NCBI RefSeq assembly: GCF_031877795.1
Contig: NC_133971.1
Location: 91,404,704-91,468,703 of the forward strand
DNA: 64,000 bases
From: Strix aluco
Lineage: Eukaryota; Chordata; Aves; Strigiformes; Strigidae
Direction: 5' to 3'
Under the pieces are notes generated by a model. That model was not told the origin of the DNA and did not search any database. It saw nothing but the letters and a program-made list of their open reading frames with translations. The position numbers and the translations under genes are program-made. Shown piece after piece: positions 48,936 to 63,285 of the stretch. Each line of letters opens with the position of its first letter. Position 1 is the first letter of the stretch.

Positions 48936-51900
48936 GGTATTCAGGCAGGCTGCAAATCGAGACTCTGGGAAAGTCAGCCAGCTGGGGAGGGGAAAGAGGG
49001 TAGGACTTTGGTGGAAACAGCATTCCCACTAAACCTGTTTCCAAAAACTTTGAGCTCACACTTGTGGAAATCCCTGGAGCCTAGTGCTTACGTTTTGCTC
49101 TGTCATTTTTCCCATGCAACTATGACGTCAAAACACTCCCCCTCAGAACTCAAAATGTCTCCCAAGAAGAATTTGATTGTTTCCTGATGTTTTTGTAGGC
49201 ACAAAAGTCTTGCTTTGCAAGTCTAGCATCTTACATGGAGGTACTATCACAAAAAATCTGGGTGTTGTGAGGATCCAGCTATCATTTGCTGGTCAGGAGG
49301 TGAATGAGCTGTTTCAGTGCACGATGCGGATGAGACCTGATGGTGTGTCAATAAAATATGACAACTACTCAGCCCTCGAGTATATCCACTTGTAGCATGG
49401 ATAATACTCAGCTTCATTTCAAGCCCAACTGATGCGTGATCCCCGCGTGCCTGGGCAGGGCTGTTACTGGTATTGTGAAAGTGAAGGGAGAGAAATTGTG
49501 TTTGTCTGGTGCATCACAGGTCCACTGCACCGGGTCCTGACTTGACCTGGTCCTCCAGCATCCCTGGCTTTCTCTTGGACATGAGTGGGAGGCTCCAGCG
49601 ACACTTGGTAGCAAGAGATTCCAGCCTGATGTGACCAAAAGCAGTTCACTGACCTTTCACAGCCTGACATCTTCCTCCAAGGAGTGTTTTAATCCTACAG
49701 ATCCCCTCTGCCCTAAGCTTTCTGCCTTCCCCTTCCCCAAATGCTCCCACTAAATCTGATAATGTACTGAGAAGGTTTCAATTAATGTAATTTCCTTCTT
49801 ACTTAGAAATCTGTGGTTAGTTAAGGAGCTGGGGGGAAGGGGAAGAAAGATGTAAAAAGAAACAGTTCCTTGAGCCAAAAAGCAGTGCAAGGGTCAGCGG
49901 AGTTTACATTCACTTCTATACGCTCATGTCATAAAACTTGGAGACCAGCTTATAAAATGTTTTTTTGAGAATGCCATAGCTGCAGTGGAGGAAGGTTTTG
50001 GCAGGGGTATATCCTATTCATGGCCAGCAAGTTGTGTTGCATTTGGGCCCTGGAAGTCTTATGGGCTCCTTAAAGACACCCAAGAGGCAGTCGGGAGCTT
50101 TTTATATAGTCAATATGGGCTTGGTTAAAGCTTCAGCATTCATCTGCAGGTCCATAACTTTGTTGTTAAGCAAAAGGAAAGAGAGCTTGCCCTGCTTTGT
50201 GGATCATCTTCGAGAGAGGCATGCTGAGGTCTGCCAGGGTTCCATTCTGCTGGCCTAGCTTTACAGCTAGTCCTGGAAAGTGGGTGACAGGGTTGGGGCA
50301 ATACCCCTGCTCCTGGAGCAAGGGAAGGGACAGCTTTTTTCCGGCTGCACAGCCATGGAGTCACTGATGTGTTGGTTGCTGGGCTCTGCAGATATGTGCC
50401 TTGATTCAGGAGTGCTTTATTAAGACCCCTGTGATGGGAGCAGACAGCACAGTCACCACCTTACTGTGGGGAAACTGAGGCACTAACATAATGCGCTGTA
50501 TCAGCATGAGCTGAAAGTGAAACCCCCAGCTTATTCAGTCACCGAACCATCCTCCCGCCTTTAAATCACGGGTCTGTCTTGACCTTCCCGTACCCCCCTC
50601 AGTCTCTGCCTGGGTTGCACAAGTGAGAACAAAGTGGCACTTGTTTGCCTCATCCAAAGAGCTCACTCAAGCAGGTGATTGTCTTGCCTCCTTTTTCAGT
50701 CCCAAAACAAAGTGTTGAAAGTGTTGTTCTGGGATGTAAAACATCCCATATATTCCCCTGGGACTGGATTTTTGCTTTCTGAGTGCAAGTGGCACTGAAA
50801 GGAAAAGAGGTCAAAATCGCAGAATACAGGGAATAATTCCCAGGTGCTGAAATTAGGAGAAAGATGTGAGCTCTCATTCTCTGCACTCCTCACAGGGCAG
50901 GGAGCAGGGGAGCTTTAACAGCTCTAGCTGCAGTCGCTAAAGAGCTGATCCTTCATTTGCAACCCTGCCAGAAAAAACTGAGCAAGAGGATGAGAAGTCA
51001 ATCAGAATCAGTTAAAAACTCCTCATTGTTTATTTGGGTTGGGGATGTTGAGAGGCTGGTGGATCTGAGACCAACTGAAACTGTGTCTTGCAGCAAAGAT
51101 CATGGTTCTCAGCCGTGAACCCCTGTTCACCTCCAAAAGAGAAGTTTCTCCCTTCTGTGTTCAGCAAGGGAGGTTTGGTTTTATTTAATGATGAATATTT
51201 TCAGCACATGTGCTGCATCACATTTGCATGAAGGTTTGGGGCTTAAACTCCAAAGAGGTTTGGACCTCAAAACCCGGGGGCATCCGGTATGCAAGCCAAG
51301 GAATTGGAAACACGGATTTTGTGCTTAAAGTGAAAATATCAAGCCATTAAACTTCCTCTGTTTTGATCTCCCTCTCTGCAAATAAGGGATATGACAGCAC
51401 ACACCAACCTCTGTGATAAAGGAGGTAGTTCCTAAGGTCTGCAAAGCATTTTGAACGCCAAAGTGATATCTAAGTGTCATTTCATTTTATTTGGCCTGCT
51501 GTGGTTTCTAGTCAGAACGAGAGAAATACAAAAAGATCTTGAGTCAGCGATGCTTTTGGTTTTTATTTGAATTTGAAGCCCCAAAAATGAAAGAGGGGGG
51601 AAGTGAGACAGGAAATATAAACTGAAACTAAAAAGGAGACTTTAAGAAGCCGAAGAGAAGTGGAAACTCTGAGCTTTGCCAGGTTGTCTTCAGATGTAAT
51701 GATCTGAAGGTTGAGCTCATCCTGGAGTGGGAAATTGTACTTTTTCACGTAACTGAAAGAGAAGAGCTTCCCTCAGGGGACTGATGAATCTGGTCACCTC
51801 GAAAGTTTTAGTTTCTAAAATAATACCCATAATATCGACCTCTTTTAGTAGAGCTTTTTTTGTGGGGAGAGCCAGACCGCTTTAGATATCAGTTTTCAGG

Positions 51901-54900
51901 AGAAGCTGAGTCTCACCTGAGTTACCACAATTTATTCATGCATGACATTGCTCAAAAGAAGCCTAAATTTCACAATTTCCAGGATAGTGCTTTATCCTCC
52001 AGGCCATAATGTTTCTTTAGGGTTGTCTACTCAGTTGCTCAGGATTTTATGTTGAGAAGAACCAGCTTCTGACCAGTAGTTTAGAAACTTGCCCCTTTCA
52101 CAAAGCAAATTTATTTATTTTCTTTTCCTCCCACATGTGTTTTCTGGTTCTCAGTGGCTCATTTCTCTGAAAGAATTTAAAAGAGCCTCCTGCCAGCCCC
52201 ATGACACAGAGTTTCAGTGAAGAAGTGGCCGAAAACAAGTCTGGGTAAATGTCTTGTTTGGGTGTTTGTAATATGACTGAGCAGCCCAGACCTTGAATTT
52301 ATCTTCTCAGATGAATGGGTGGGATGGATGGGGTGATAACAGTTCAAAGCAACACAGTTCCTAGCATCTGGTGCTGAAAGGAGAGATGGTATTTTACAGT
52401 AAAGACTATCAGTATTGTGATATTATTAATTCAATTGCTTGCCCCATTGCTGTAGCATTTTGTGACTGGGATAGCAGCTCAGTTTATTCTACTTTCCTAC
52501 AGGACACTTCACTTGTTTGGAATATTTTAGGAATTATGGATATACTTCATCTTTCCCTCATTGACTCTACTTGTTACACCTCAGGCAAATATGATGCACA
52601 AGCTTAGGTCAAAGTGAACATCAAATGTTAAAAAGGTGGTGAAGTAACATGGGTGGAAGTTGAAGAAAAGGAAAAGTTTGGTAAATTTTTGTACATTTGG
52701 TTGGAAAGATTACCCTCAGACTTTGAACAAAAATTAAGTTGTCCTTGCCTGCCCCAAAAATGTAATTTTTTGTCAAAGAATGAAAATGTGCAGAAATTCG
52801 AGTGTTTTTTAGGCTTCAGACATCCACAGAAAGATCTACATTGCCTTCGGGGAATTGAAATGAAAATAAATATGGGGGTTTTTGGCCACTTTTGACTAGA
52901 GAGGAGAGATCATTGGGCTTTTTTTTTGTTTTGTTTTTTAAACTGACACCATTATTAAACTGAGTCCAAATTAAAGTTTTATAAATGTTTAGGTTCCTCC
53001 CACTGGTTTGATTTAGGCCTTTGAAACTCCAAGCAGGCCAGGGAGGAGGCTGGCTCCAGTGGGCAGGAGCTGCGGCTGGCACCACGCTATCCTGGCCCTG
53101 CTGCTCTGCCTGGGCTGCCCCCCACCTCTGCTGGGAATTAAGGGACTTTCGGTCATGTTTTATCTCCTTTGACGCAAATTAGGCTGCCTGGCCAGCTGCT
53201 GACTATCTCCTCACGCACACCACTGACTTGCCTATTACCACTCTGATTCCTGTAATTTTAGGTCCAGCTCTTGCAGCAGCATGAAGGCGTAGGCTTAGGT
53301 CTAGTCTTAAATAGTGGACTTTCAGCCCACTGTGACTCAAGGTCTTGGGGTTTTTTTTGAATTTCCAACCCAGGTGCTGAGACAGCTGGAATGGGGAGTT
53401 GAGGAAGGCAAATGGCCTTGAAGCACCTCGAAGGGTGCGAACCTAATGAGAACAACCAGCTAAGACAAGCATTGCAACCTTGAACAAATATCCATCCACT
53501 TCATGGCTAGGAGATGTGGGACTCTCAGGATGGAGGAGCTCAGGTCTTCGGGATGCTCTCATATCTTTGACTGTTCATACTAGTGATGTGGTTGGGCTTC
53601 CTTGGCCAACAAGTGGCAGCATGCCACAGCAATAGTCCCTGAGTGTGTTTCCCCCTCTTGCTGACATGCTTAGGCATGATATGCCACTAAGCAAGCTCCT
53701 CTTTCAGGGTAACAAAAGTCCTTTGGCCTTTCTGAGGCCAAGATGGGCAAACAAAATCCCTTGAGTTTCACTACTAATGGTCTTTTACCTGCTAGAGATT
53801 GAATTATCCAGATCTTGATGGATCCAGTATGCCTGGATTAGTCCGATATTTGGATGGGAGAGTTTTTGAAGGCTTTTGGTTCTGTTGGCATAAAATCAAG
53901 GAGTCACAGTTGAACACCTCAGGTATGCTAGATTAGAGATGATCCTAATATTGGTTTGAAAAGCTACTCTCAGGCTCATTAGATAAGTCCTATAGTGAAA
54001 AGTTTTCTTACCCTTAAACATGGGAGCTGGGAAAGAATCACAGAGAGGGACCTTCCAAACACAAAAGTCTTGCAGAGGGAAAGCAAATCAAGGACCCCAA
54101 AATTTCTCAGCATCCATCAATGCTGTAGTTATAAGGGGACAGCACTTTCCCTTAGACAAACATGCAGATGCAAAGTATTTTGGAACCTCACTACAGAGAG
54201 TGGAAATGTGAAATGATGTTTCTGGAGTGGCTTAGTGCTCAAAACTTCAGTCCAAGATGTGAAAGATGGTACCTGCTGCACCTTGACCTGCTGCAGATGC
54301 CATCCTGAGCATGGGCATGTCATGGCATCTCCTGGGACTTTCACTGTGAGTTACAAAATGTGGAGCATCCTCATTCTCTTCACAGGATGAATTGGTTGAT
54401 TTTGTGAGAAGCTGAGGCCCCAGAGGGTGCGCAGTGTTCAGGAGTCAGCTTGGATGCCACTAGCTCAGCACTGGTCTCTCCCAGCTCCCCCATCTGAAAG
54501 CCACAAAAAATACCCAACACCCCCCCACACCTCTTCCCAGTTTTTCATAGTGCACCCCCTTCCCATTGACTTTATTCCAGTTCATTGTTAGCCCTAACTG
54601 GGGAATTCTGATTTAATGGTGTATTTGACAGATTGCACTTGACACCATTCCCCTTTCCTTCCGTCCTATTTCCGTAGAATGATGTAAGATGATCTTTAGC
54701 AAGTCCCCTTTTGTTTAAAAGAAAATCCAAATGGAGGAATCGGATTCATTGCTGGCTCCCTGTGCTTTTCTGTTCACTGGAACTTCTTCCCATTGTAGTA
54801 ACATCAAATGTAAAGACTGAGGAACTTGACCTGGCAGGTGCCAACTCTTGGGAATACAAATATTCAGCTGTAGGAAACATCTCTGTTGCAGTGGCACTGT

Positions 54901-57010
54901 CGAAGCAATTAGGTAGAGGATAATGGAAAGGCTGCAGTAAGATAGGAGGGAATGACTCCACGGAGGTGCTTGGTGGTAATATCATAAATCACAAGGGCGG
55001 AACGTTGGCGGGCTGGTGATGTCAGCTGAAACCTGTGGTGGAATTCATCTCCTCGTAGAGGACTTCCCTCTGGGTGTTGTTGCTGCTTTTAATGGTTCCC
55101 AAAGTTAGAGGCCGCGCCGTGGAGTGACTGCAGCAGCGTTAAAGTCGGAAATGCTGCTGTGTTTTGGTTTTAGGCGAACTTCTGGTTTCTGTTTTCACTG
55201 TCACAAAGTTATTTTGCATTCACAAAGCATTTCTTCCTTTCTGAAGGCTGCAAGTGGGCTGCTTGGATGGGGAAAGAGTCCTTCTCTATTACTAGGGACC
55301 ACAAGCCCAACTGCTGGATAAATCAACACAGCCTTTGCTTCGAAGCATCTGTTACCATGCTCTGCATGTTACCTACCTACGTGTACAGATGCAGTTGTAG
55401 AAAAACAGGAAGCCTAAGACAGGCAACACTGATTTTGCTCAATGGTTACAAGCAGAGGAATGGTCATGTGTGAATATATTCAACCTGCTCGGTTTTGCTT
55501 TGTTGCAGTCAGGCTGCAATGGGAAAACATAAGTGTGAATCAGGAGGTACTGTCCTCAGGCAGGATCATCTCTCCTTCTCTGTGTTTGTGAAGGACTCAG
55601 GTGTAGGCACACGGCTAATGGAAGGGCTCTTCCCCCAGTGGTCTCTGCAGCAACACCTTTCCTTCTGGGAAGCATCTGGAGTTTCTCTGTGCCCGCACAC
55701 AACCCCTGCTTCCTCGAAAAGAGGAGGTGTGCTCTTCCTCCCCTGCCTTCTCTCCCTGCAGGGGCTTCCCCACCATGATCTCATGGAGCTGTAATGGTAA
55801 TTATCGTCGTCTCATGGCTCAGCGGTGTCTGCCTTGAGATGAACCAACCGTATGGCTCTTGATACCTATCCCAGTGCGAGGCACGTGTTTTTGCACACGC
55901 GCATCTGTGCTACCTGCAGTTTGCACTCTGCAGACAAACACGAGCTGAATTCTGCTCCCATTTCTTGGAGGTAAATACATGCAAAACTAGGTAAGAGAAC
56001 TGGAACGCAATTAAATTCCTTATCAGCACATGCACCAGCTTCTGCATGTGTATGCAATGTCTCACTGCAAATTAAAAAAAAAGAAAGAAAGAAAAAGCAC
56101 TAAAAGGTGTTGAAAAAGCCGCTTTGTTACCCCCTTTTCATTCTGCTGTGTAAATGGTTCAGTAGCTGTCCTTTTTAGAAAGCTATTTTTCAAGTTAATC
56201 TATTTTTTTTTTATCTTGAAGTTTTCATTTCAGCTTGAAAAACAAACATAACTTCTGTTATTCCCACAGCTCTGCTCCCAGACTTTCTCCCCACCCTGGC
56301 ACAAATGTTTAGTGATGGTGAGCCATGCAGTTTCTTGAGTTACCCTCTTTATCCTTTTTTAAAAAACATCTCTGCACTCAGCACCTTGCAGGACTGAAAA
56401 CTTTTCTGTGTTTAGAGAAACAGCATGGAAATAACAAGGTGTTTTGGGATTATTTTGCTTTTTCTCTTCTAGATTGTTTTCTTTTTTTTCCTTTTCTTTC
56501 CTTTCCTCTGGTTTCACAGGGCCAGGAGCTTTAAAAATTAGTGTGCATCAAAACCAGGGCAGACGTGCCACTCCCCCTGCCCCTAGTCACATCTCCTTGC
56601 TCTTCTGCTGGTGCTGCTGTCTAAACAAGTAAGGTAATGTTGAAAGTTAAAGAAAACCTCAGCCCAGCAGCCCAACCATGCTCTGACGAATCTAGGGGAT
56701 TTTCTCCAGCCCAGTTCAGGAGATGAGGATCTCCCTTTGCCTCCTCTGGCTGGGGGTTTCTCGGTGGGATGATCCTTGCTGGAGTGTGGTGCCTCCTTGC
56801 CAGGGGAGCAGCACATGAGCTGATCTCTCTGAACAGGTTAAATAAACAGAACTGTGTTTGGGTTAATTGTCACTGGTTCTGCTGCTCTCCATTACTGATC
56901 TATCTGGGAGCATGGCCAAGGAGCAGATGCAAGAGACAGCATCATCACCTCCCTTCTTGTCCTCATTGTGTCTGGCTTTATCCTTCTTCTTCTTCTTCTC
57001 CCCCCATCCC

Positions 57011-57049
57011 TTTTTCTTTTTTTTTTTTTTTTTTCCCTAATTTTTTTTT
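57011..57049. repeat. Poly(T)-rich tract preceded by (CTT)n
   Basis: CTT repeats at about 56980-56998, then T runs of 5, about 18 and 9 broken by C or CCCTAA. Confidence 0.85.
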
Positions 57050-59953
57050 CCTTTGGCTGAGCAAATAGGCCAGATGGCAGTGAGGGGAACAGACAACAAG
57101 TGAGCCATGGCATATGGGCAGCCTGTTTAATTTCGACTCCTGTTGGGAAGTAGCTTGCAGGGAGATGAGTTACAAAGCAGAAGAGGAGGAGGAGTGTGTG
57201 TTGGAGGGGAGGGACAGGAGGAAGGGGAGACCCTTTTTAGGATGAAGCAGCCCAGCCATGGGAGTCTGGGGTACAGGGGACTGAAGCTCTGGCCACATTC
57301 CTGACACGAAGCAGTAAATTAGCTGTTTCCGTGTCAGTTTGTTCAGGAAGTCTTGTCGGTTGCACACGGGGAGGAAAGATGGAGATGTCCGTCCTCAAAT
57401 AAGGAGGAGGAGGAGGTGTCTCTTATTTCCACCTCAGCCCCCACTCCCCAGGCAAGCTCCAGCCAGTCTTAGGAGCTGGGATGCAGAGACATTTGCCCAG
57501 CTGCAGAAGAGGAATCATGTTGCCCAAGATGATTTTTATTTGTGCATATGATTGTGTATGTTTTGCTCATCCTTTACTATGGGTATCAACGTGACATCAT
57601 CCAACGTATACTTCTTTGAAGCAAACGGCATGACTTTTTAAGTTTTGTTACAAAACTAAGTAAAAAGTTGACAAATGAAAGGCAGCTTAATAATAATGTA
57701 GTTTACAGCTATTCCCCTTTCCCCTTCCCTTCCTTTTTGGCATTAATTTTTCTCTCTTCTGTTTTGCTTTTTGGATTCAACATGTTAGCTGTCAACTTCT
57801 TGCTATCTATTCACATCGTTCATGCATTTTGGATTTTGCTGACTGAGGCCAAAGTGGGTCTTGCCTTGAATGTGTCTCAATGATTTAGGAACAAAATTAG
57901 AGTTAGTTGCACTAAATTATATATATCTGTGAGGCTTCCTGGCTTCATTTGGATCAACTTGGAGTTTGGGAGACAGATTTTGCATCAGAACCTCATTAAA
58001 ATGTAGTTAAAAATGCCTGCACAATTTAGGAACTTGAGAAGATTTATTCCTGTTGATGCTCGATGAGCTTTGGGGTTCCTTGATATAGGCTCTCATCTCC
58101 TTTACCCAAAAGGCATTTTTAAAAATCTCTCATTTTGACCAACAACATCTGGATTTTTTTCTATTTGCTCCTCTTTGATGGGAACAAGCATGGAATCCCA
58201 ATACAGTCATCACCCGTGTGGACCATTTGGAGCTCTGTGAATTTTATCATCATCATCCTGACCGGCAAAGTGGGACCCTGGCTTGACGTGCCCATGGATG
58301 AGATTCAGCTGTGAGCTCCATGCTTGTGCTTGGCAGGGTAGGAAAACTCTACAAACCAATTAGCTCTGGAAATCTCAAGCCCTGTTGGCAGGATGTAGAC
58401 GATCCTGAACCACAGTTGCACTCTACGCCTGCACAAAGAACTTTTTATACAACATTAATTCTGCAGAGAAGTTTTTATTCACCAGAGAGTCTGTGGAGAA
58501 ATGATTATGCATCGCTGGCTTGGTGGAGCAGAATTTTAACTTCCAGCTGAGGCATTCCTCCACTGATTAGTTTTAACATGAAATAGAAACACAAGCCTGT
58601 GATTTATTGGTGAAATATTTAAGATAGATTGTTAAATTATTCAAATAGCAGAGTTTAAAGCAGGGAAGCACGCAAAAAATAAAAAAAAAAAAAAGCAGCT
58701 CATCTAAAGAAGAGCTCAGTTTTCCTGAGTTTGAAAAACGTACATTTGGACTCACTAGATATCTGAAACAAAAAGTGCTATTTCAGTGCAAAGAAAAATG
58801 TATTTTAAAATTAAAGATTTCAACCTTATTATTCTCCCAGCAAACTTACCCTTGAATCTTTCCATCTGACCCTCGCAGACTCTGTTTTATCTGCAGTGCT
58901 AGGAATTGTTGCAGCCCTCCATCATTTCCTACCACTCGTGTACCACATCTTTGGGCACTCGCCCAGCCTGGCTGCAGTTTTTCTCTTTCTATGAATGCTA
59001 ATTGAGAGGCTTTTTGTCTTACCATTGATAAACGAGGCGGGGACTTCTCCAGTCTTCTTGCCTGGGGTTCGAAATATCACCTCATCTTGTCTCGCATGTA
59101 GAGTTGATCTTCCATCCTACCTTGTGACGCAGAAAAAGCTTGTTGAGTCTACTATACCTGTCTTTGTCCAGTTGCCCTCTGGCATCTGTGTAACATTATC
59201 ACAACATAAAAATAGAGTTGTCTTCTCAGCTGAGGAGATAAGGATCATGCTCATGGTTTCTAAGGACTCAAGAGCTGTGGCAAGAGTAGTGTAGACTAGT
59301 GAAGTAAAGGGTGAGTAAAGCATAAAGTTTTTTTTTGTGGAGGCTTAATGCTAATTTCCTCAACTTTTGAGAATAAAATGAGTTGGAATTGCTGCATCCT
59401 AAGGAAGATTTTTTGTTTTCAGCTTCTATGCACGTAAGTTTCTCCAAATTTGAGACATGTTACTAGCTCCCACAACCATATCTTTTCTGAACATAAGAGC
59501 AGTGTGACACTTTAAAAGCAAAGGTTATTGGACTTTGACCCATCTTCAGTGAAAACACTTGGGAAATGTGCATCAAAATCCGTAGATGACTTTGAAAAAT
59601 TCAGCCATTTCTCTTCATCTACTCCCATTTCAGCACAAAAAAGAAGCGTTTTTCAAGTCTGACCTCCTCTAGCGAGCGCTCTGTCTTGGACTGTGCAGCT
59701 GAGGAGAAAACTTGCAAGGTCTGACTCTTCCAAACATATGACAGCTGAAAAGAAGATAATCAGGAGAGGCAAATCCAAACAGTACTTTTGCAAATGGTAT
59801 TTATCTTTTTGTGTGTGTTTGTGTCTATATTCTACTTCTCCACCTGCCTTCAAAGGGAAGCTGATAAAAAGGATTTGTTTGGCCTTTTTGTTGCTATAGG
59901 GGGAAGAGTGCCATTTGTGTGCAGTGCTACAAGACAGATGCTGCAGGTGAAAC

Positions 59954-59992
59954 TACCCCAGAGGGGGCAATCCTACCCAGAGGGGGCAACTC
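59954..59992 (+). repeat. Tandem 20/19-bp duplication with CTCF-like core
   Basis: Two adjacent copies of TACCC(C)AGAGGGGGCAA. The AGAGGGGGC portion resembles the right half of a CTCF core, but the left half departs from consensus at several positions. Confidence 0.8.
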
Positions 59993-60285
59993 CTGGGACT
60001 GAAGCACTTCTTTTTCTTTTTCTCCTCTTTGTGGGTTGTTGTGCTGTGGGACCTGGTCCTTTATGGCATGTAGGAGCGGGCAAGGGTTTATGGAGCAATC
60101 AACTTCATCAGCAGCAGTGGCAATCGCATAATGCTTCAGCCTTTTGTAGTAGATTTTGTGTGTGTGTGCGAGCTGAAAGTATAGCCAGGAGGGAAGGGGG
60201 ATTTGAAATGTTGGGCTTTTTTTTTTCTTTCCTTGGAAAGAGCCTGTCTGAGTTCCTTTATGCTTTTCAGGCTCAGGGATGAGAG

Positions 60286-60326
60286 AGAGCGTGCGTATGT
60301 GCAAGGGCGTGCGCGCGTCTGTGCCC
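60286..60326. repeat. Alternating purine-pyrimidine stretch
   Basis: GCGTGCGTATGTGCAAGGGCGTGCGCGCGTC is largely alternating R-Y with several CG and TG steps, and so has Z-DNA potential. (Listed in two overlapping parts: GCGTGCGTATGTGC and GGGCGTGCGCGCGTC.). Confidence 0.6.
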
Positions 60327-61367
60327 ATACAGTCGCTCAAGTGGGAAAAAACCCCGTTTGCGGTTCACACAGGAGGAATTTCTGATGGAGACAACAGTTC
60401 TAAGCAGAAAGACACATCCTGATCTCTAGCAAGTGAGGGGCATGCTTGTGCACACATGCACACACACATACTCTCCGGGCGCTCTGCATAATACGTGCAA
60501 AGCGCTGCCCTTTAATGAACGTAACCTATGGCGGCTGGGATGCAGCCGGCCAGACCTCGCCATTAATAAACTGGGAACATTCTTCTCCTTTTTAGTCTCT
60601 TTCAATGCCAGCCCTGTGGTTTGATCTCCCTTGAATGCTGCTCCCCCTCATTTGGGGCTCCAATTCTGAGAAGATTTGGTGCATTGTTTGAGGTCGCAGG
60701 ATGTCGGATTGATTTCGAAGCTTTTGTATTGACTCCGGGCTCCTGAATGAAGCTGTCATGTGTGTCTGTGGTTGGCTAGCAGGCTGTCCGGCTGCAAGCT
60801 GTGCCTTCCTTTGTTGTTTAGGCCTCATTGAGCTGAGGGAAGAGGCTCATTTCAGGGTGATTTACCACCACCCAAACACCAGCTGTCTGTTGTACTGCCG
60901 CTTGCCTCCACCTTGGATTCAGTTCTTGTTTCCCTTCATTTCCCCCCTTCTCCTCTCCCACTGTAGGCACTTGGGCACCAGTTCTTCCAGACGTGTGGAT
61001 TATCCTGACAGAACGATATAAAAAGCATAAACACTGAATATGTTGCTCTTCCCAACGTCATTTATGCACCCATGGGGATTTTTTAGGGTTCGCTGTTGCA
61101 GTGCTATATGCATGTTTTCTTCTTGGTGAAAAACTGAACTATGGCCCTACAATAAAAAATAAATAATGAAAACACCATGTTCCTCTTGGCTTTTTACTAA
61201 GTAGCCCATAGTGAAAAAAAGTAATGATTTTATTTAAAAATAACCATTAAGCTCAGTGGCAGGAGAGCAGACTGAATTGCACAGCCTGCCTGGTGCAGGA
61301 TCTCAGGGGAGGTGGCTGCAAATGTGGTCTCCCATCCTGGAAATGTTGGAATATTTTGATGGATGGA

Positions 61368-61397
61368 GAAGGAGTCAGAGAAGGAGTCAGAGAAGGA
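61368..61397. repeat. 12-bp tandem repeat, about 2.5 copies
   Basis: GAAGGAGTCAGA at 61368-61379 and 61380-61391, then a partial third copy. Confidence 0.9.
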
Positions 61398-63269
61398 CGT
61401 CTTCGCCTCCCTACACGCTTGTCATTCCTGAGCAGGCACGATCAGCGTGTTTATGTGGGTATCATGCTGGAGAGCTATTTTAGTGGCGTAAGACAGGGGA
61501 GGAAAAAAAGGGAAGAGGCTGTGAAGCGCTGCTCAGCTCAGCTTCACAAAGCTCTTTTAGAAAAGTACTTCTCCATGAAGAGCCAGGCTGATTCAGCAGC
61601 TGAAATGCTGATAAAAGCCTTGGAAAGGCCATGCTGGAAGGTGTGCTGTTCCCCAGCTTGCCATGGGCCAAGGCTCAGTTATGCTTTCTGCGCCTCACAT
61701 TTTCCTCTGTCTGGTGGGGGAAATTTTGAGGGTATTGCAACGCAGGAGAGATGGAGAGAGCATGAACAGCTGAAAGCCAGGGCCAGGTTTGGCCAGTGAG
61801 ACCTTCCAGGGGCCAAATGGAGATGGGTTGTGCCAGCTCCTTGGGGGTGAGGCTACTGCCAGTATTTTCTATGGCCGTTGCTCAAAACCAAGAAAGACTG
61901 ATGGGAACTGAGCAGGTCAGAGCCCAGCTGGACCTGCCAGCAGCTGCAAGGTGCATGGCATGGTGTTGCTAAGCTGAACCCACCACTTGCGCTGATCTTT
62001 CCGGCCACAGACTTGGGAGAGCAGGAGGAAGACGGGATCCCCCGGTTAATCCCAGCCAGCTCCTCTGGAGCACAGAGCCTGGCAGCTCCATGGAGGCCCA
62101 CTGGTGCCATGTGCGTCATGTCTGACTCCTTTAAACGGGGCTGGCAGCTCCGTGCGGGACCGCTCTGGACAACGCAGCAGTGCCGGGGCTCGCTGCAGCC
62201 TCCAGGGCTGTCCCAGCAGCAGCGATTTGTGTGTCCCTCTGCGCCTCCCCCCAGAGCCGCTGGCGTGAAGTGAATTGTGACTAGCCTCATTTGACTTCTG
62301 GGTGACACGGTTTGGTGTTTCTCGACCACAGCCTGTTAAAACTGGCAACTGATCAGCTCCTGTCACTCGTGCAGCTGAGATAATTAAGCCTGTTACTATT
62401 ATTATTTTCCTTCTTTTTCTGCAAACTTTGGCCAACTGCCGGAGCCCATGGTGCAAGGAGGAGGGTGAGTCCAGTGAGACTCCCTCTAAGAGGTGGGACA
62501 GTGGGACATACGTGTTTTGTCTTAGTGCTCACCGAGAAGCCTTCTTGCTCTTTGCCTTGGGAAGGAGGATGTCTGACGATGGATGGGAGCCAGTAGAAGG
62601 CAAAATGAGCTTCTCCATTGGAAATCATTGCGCCTACCTGCTTCTAAACCGGAGCGTTGCATCAGGAGCAGGCAGCACAGGATCATTGAGTAGCAGTGTA
62701 TCTGTGAGCTTTCAAGATCACTGTGCTTCTCCCCCATCCTGTTACTAAAAGGCCACGAAACATGGAAATGATACTTCATAAATTAAGACCAAACATCTGT
62801 AGTGCCCAGTGAGATGAGGCTCCTCTTTCCAGTGTTCTCTCCCTCCCCTGTAAGCATCAGATGCTGCTTGGACAAAGGAGGGAGGGATATATTAGGAGGC
62901 AACAATCAGAGCAAGATAGCCCCAGCGAGGTGTTTTAATTTCTTAACAAACTCCTTGGGCACTAGAAACTGTAAAATAACATACAGATAAACAAACAAAA
63001 ACCCACTGACCCTTAGCACCCTGGAGGGCTCTGTTTCAGATCACTGAATAAAAGCTGAAGTTGCATATGCATGTTTAATGTAACACAAGGCGTGTGCTGC
63101 GGAAAAGCGTGCTTTCTTCTAATCTGGCTCCAGACAGAAGCATCCAAACAGAAGCCCCTTTCCCTATCCCCACTGAACTGCTTGGTGTATGCGAGGAAAC
63201 CCCTGAATGACAAGGCCTCCATCTGCTCCTGAACAGAGTTGCGACTGGCTGCAAATGTTGTCCATATGC

Positions 63270-63285
63270 TTTTTTTTTTTTTTTT
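63270..63285. repeat. Poly(T)16 run
   Basis: Homopolymer run near the window end. Confidence 0.85.

Noticed and set aside
59066-59078. GGTTCGAAA resembling a tRNA B box
   Set aside because: The downstream CC of the B box is missing, and no A box or cloverleaf can be drawn around it.
59788-60282. 164-codon plus-strand frame in the long intron
   Set aside because: Hydrophobic, Cys/Phe-rich translation of T- and G-rich intronic DNA, with no splice sites or domain.
61293-61799. 168-codon plus-strand frame in the long intron
   Set aside because: Begins in a 12-bp tandem repeat, has no recognisable domain or exon signals, and overlaps other unrelated frames.
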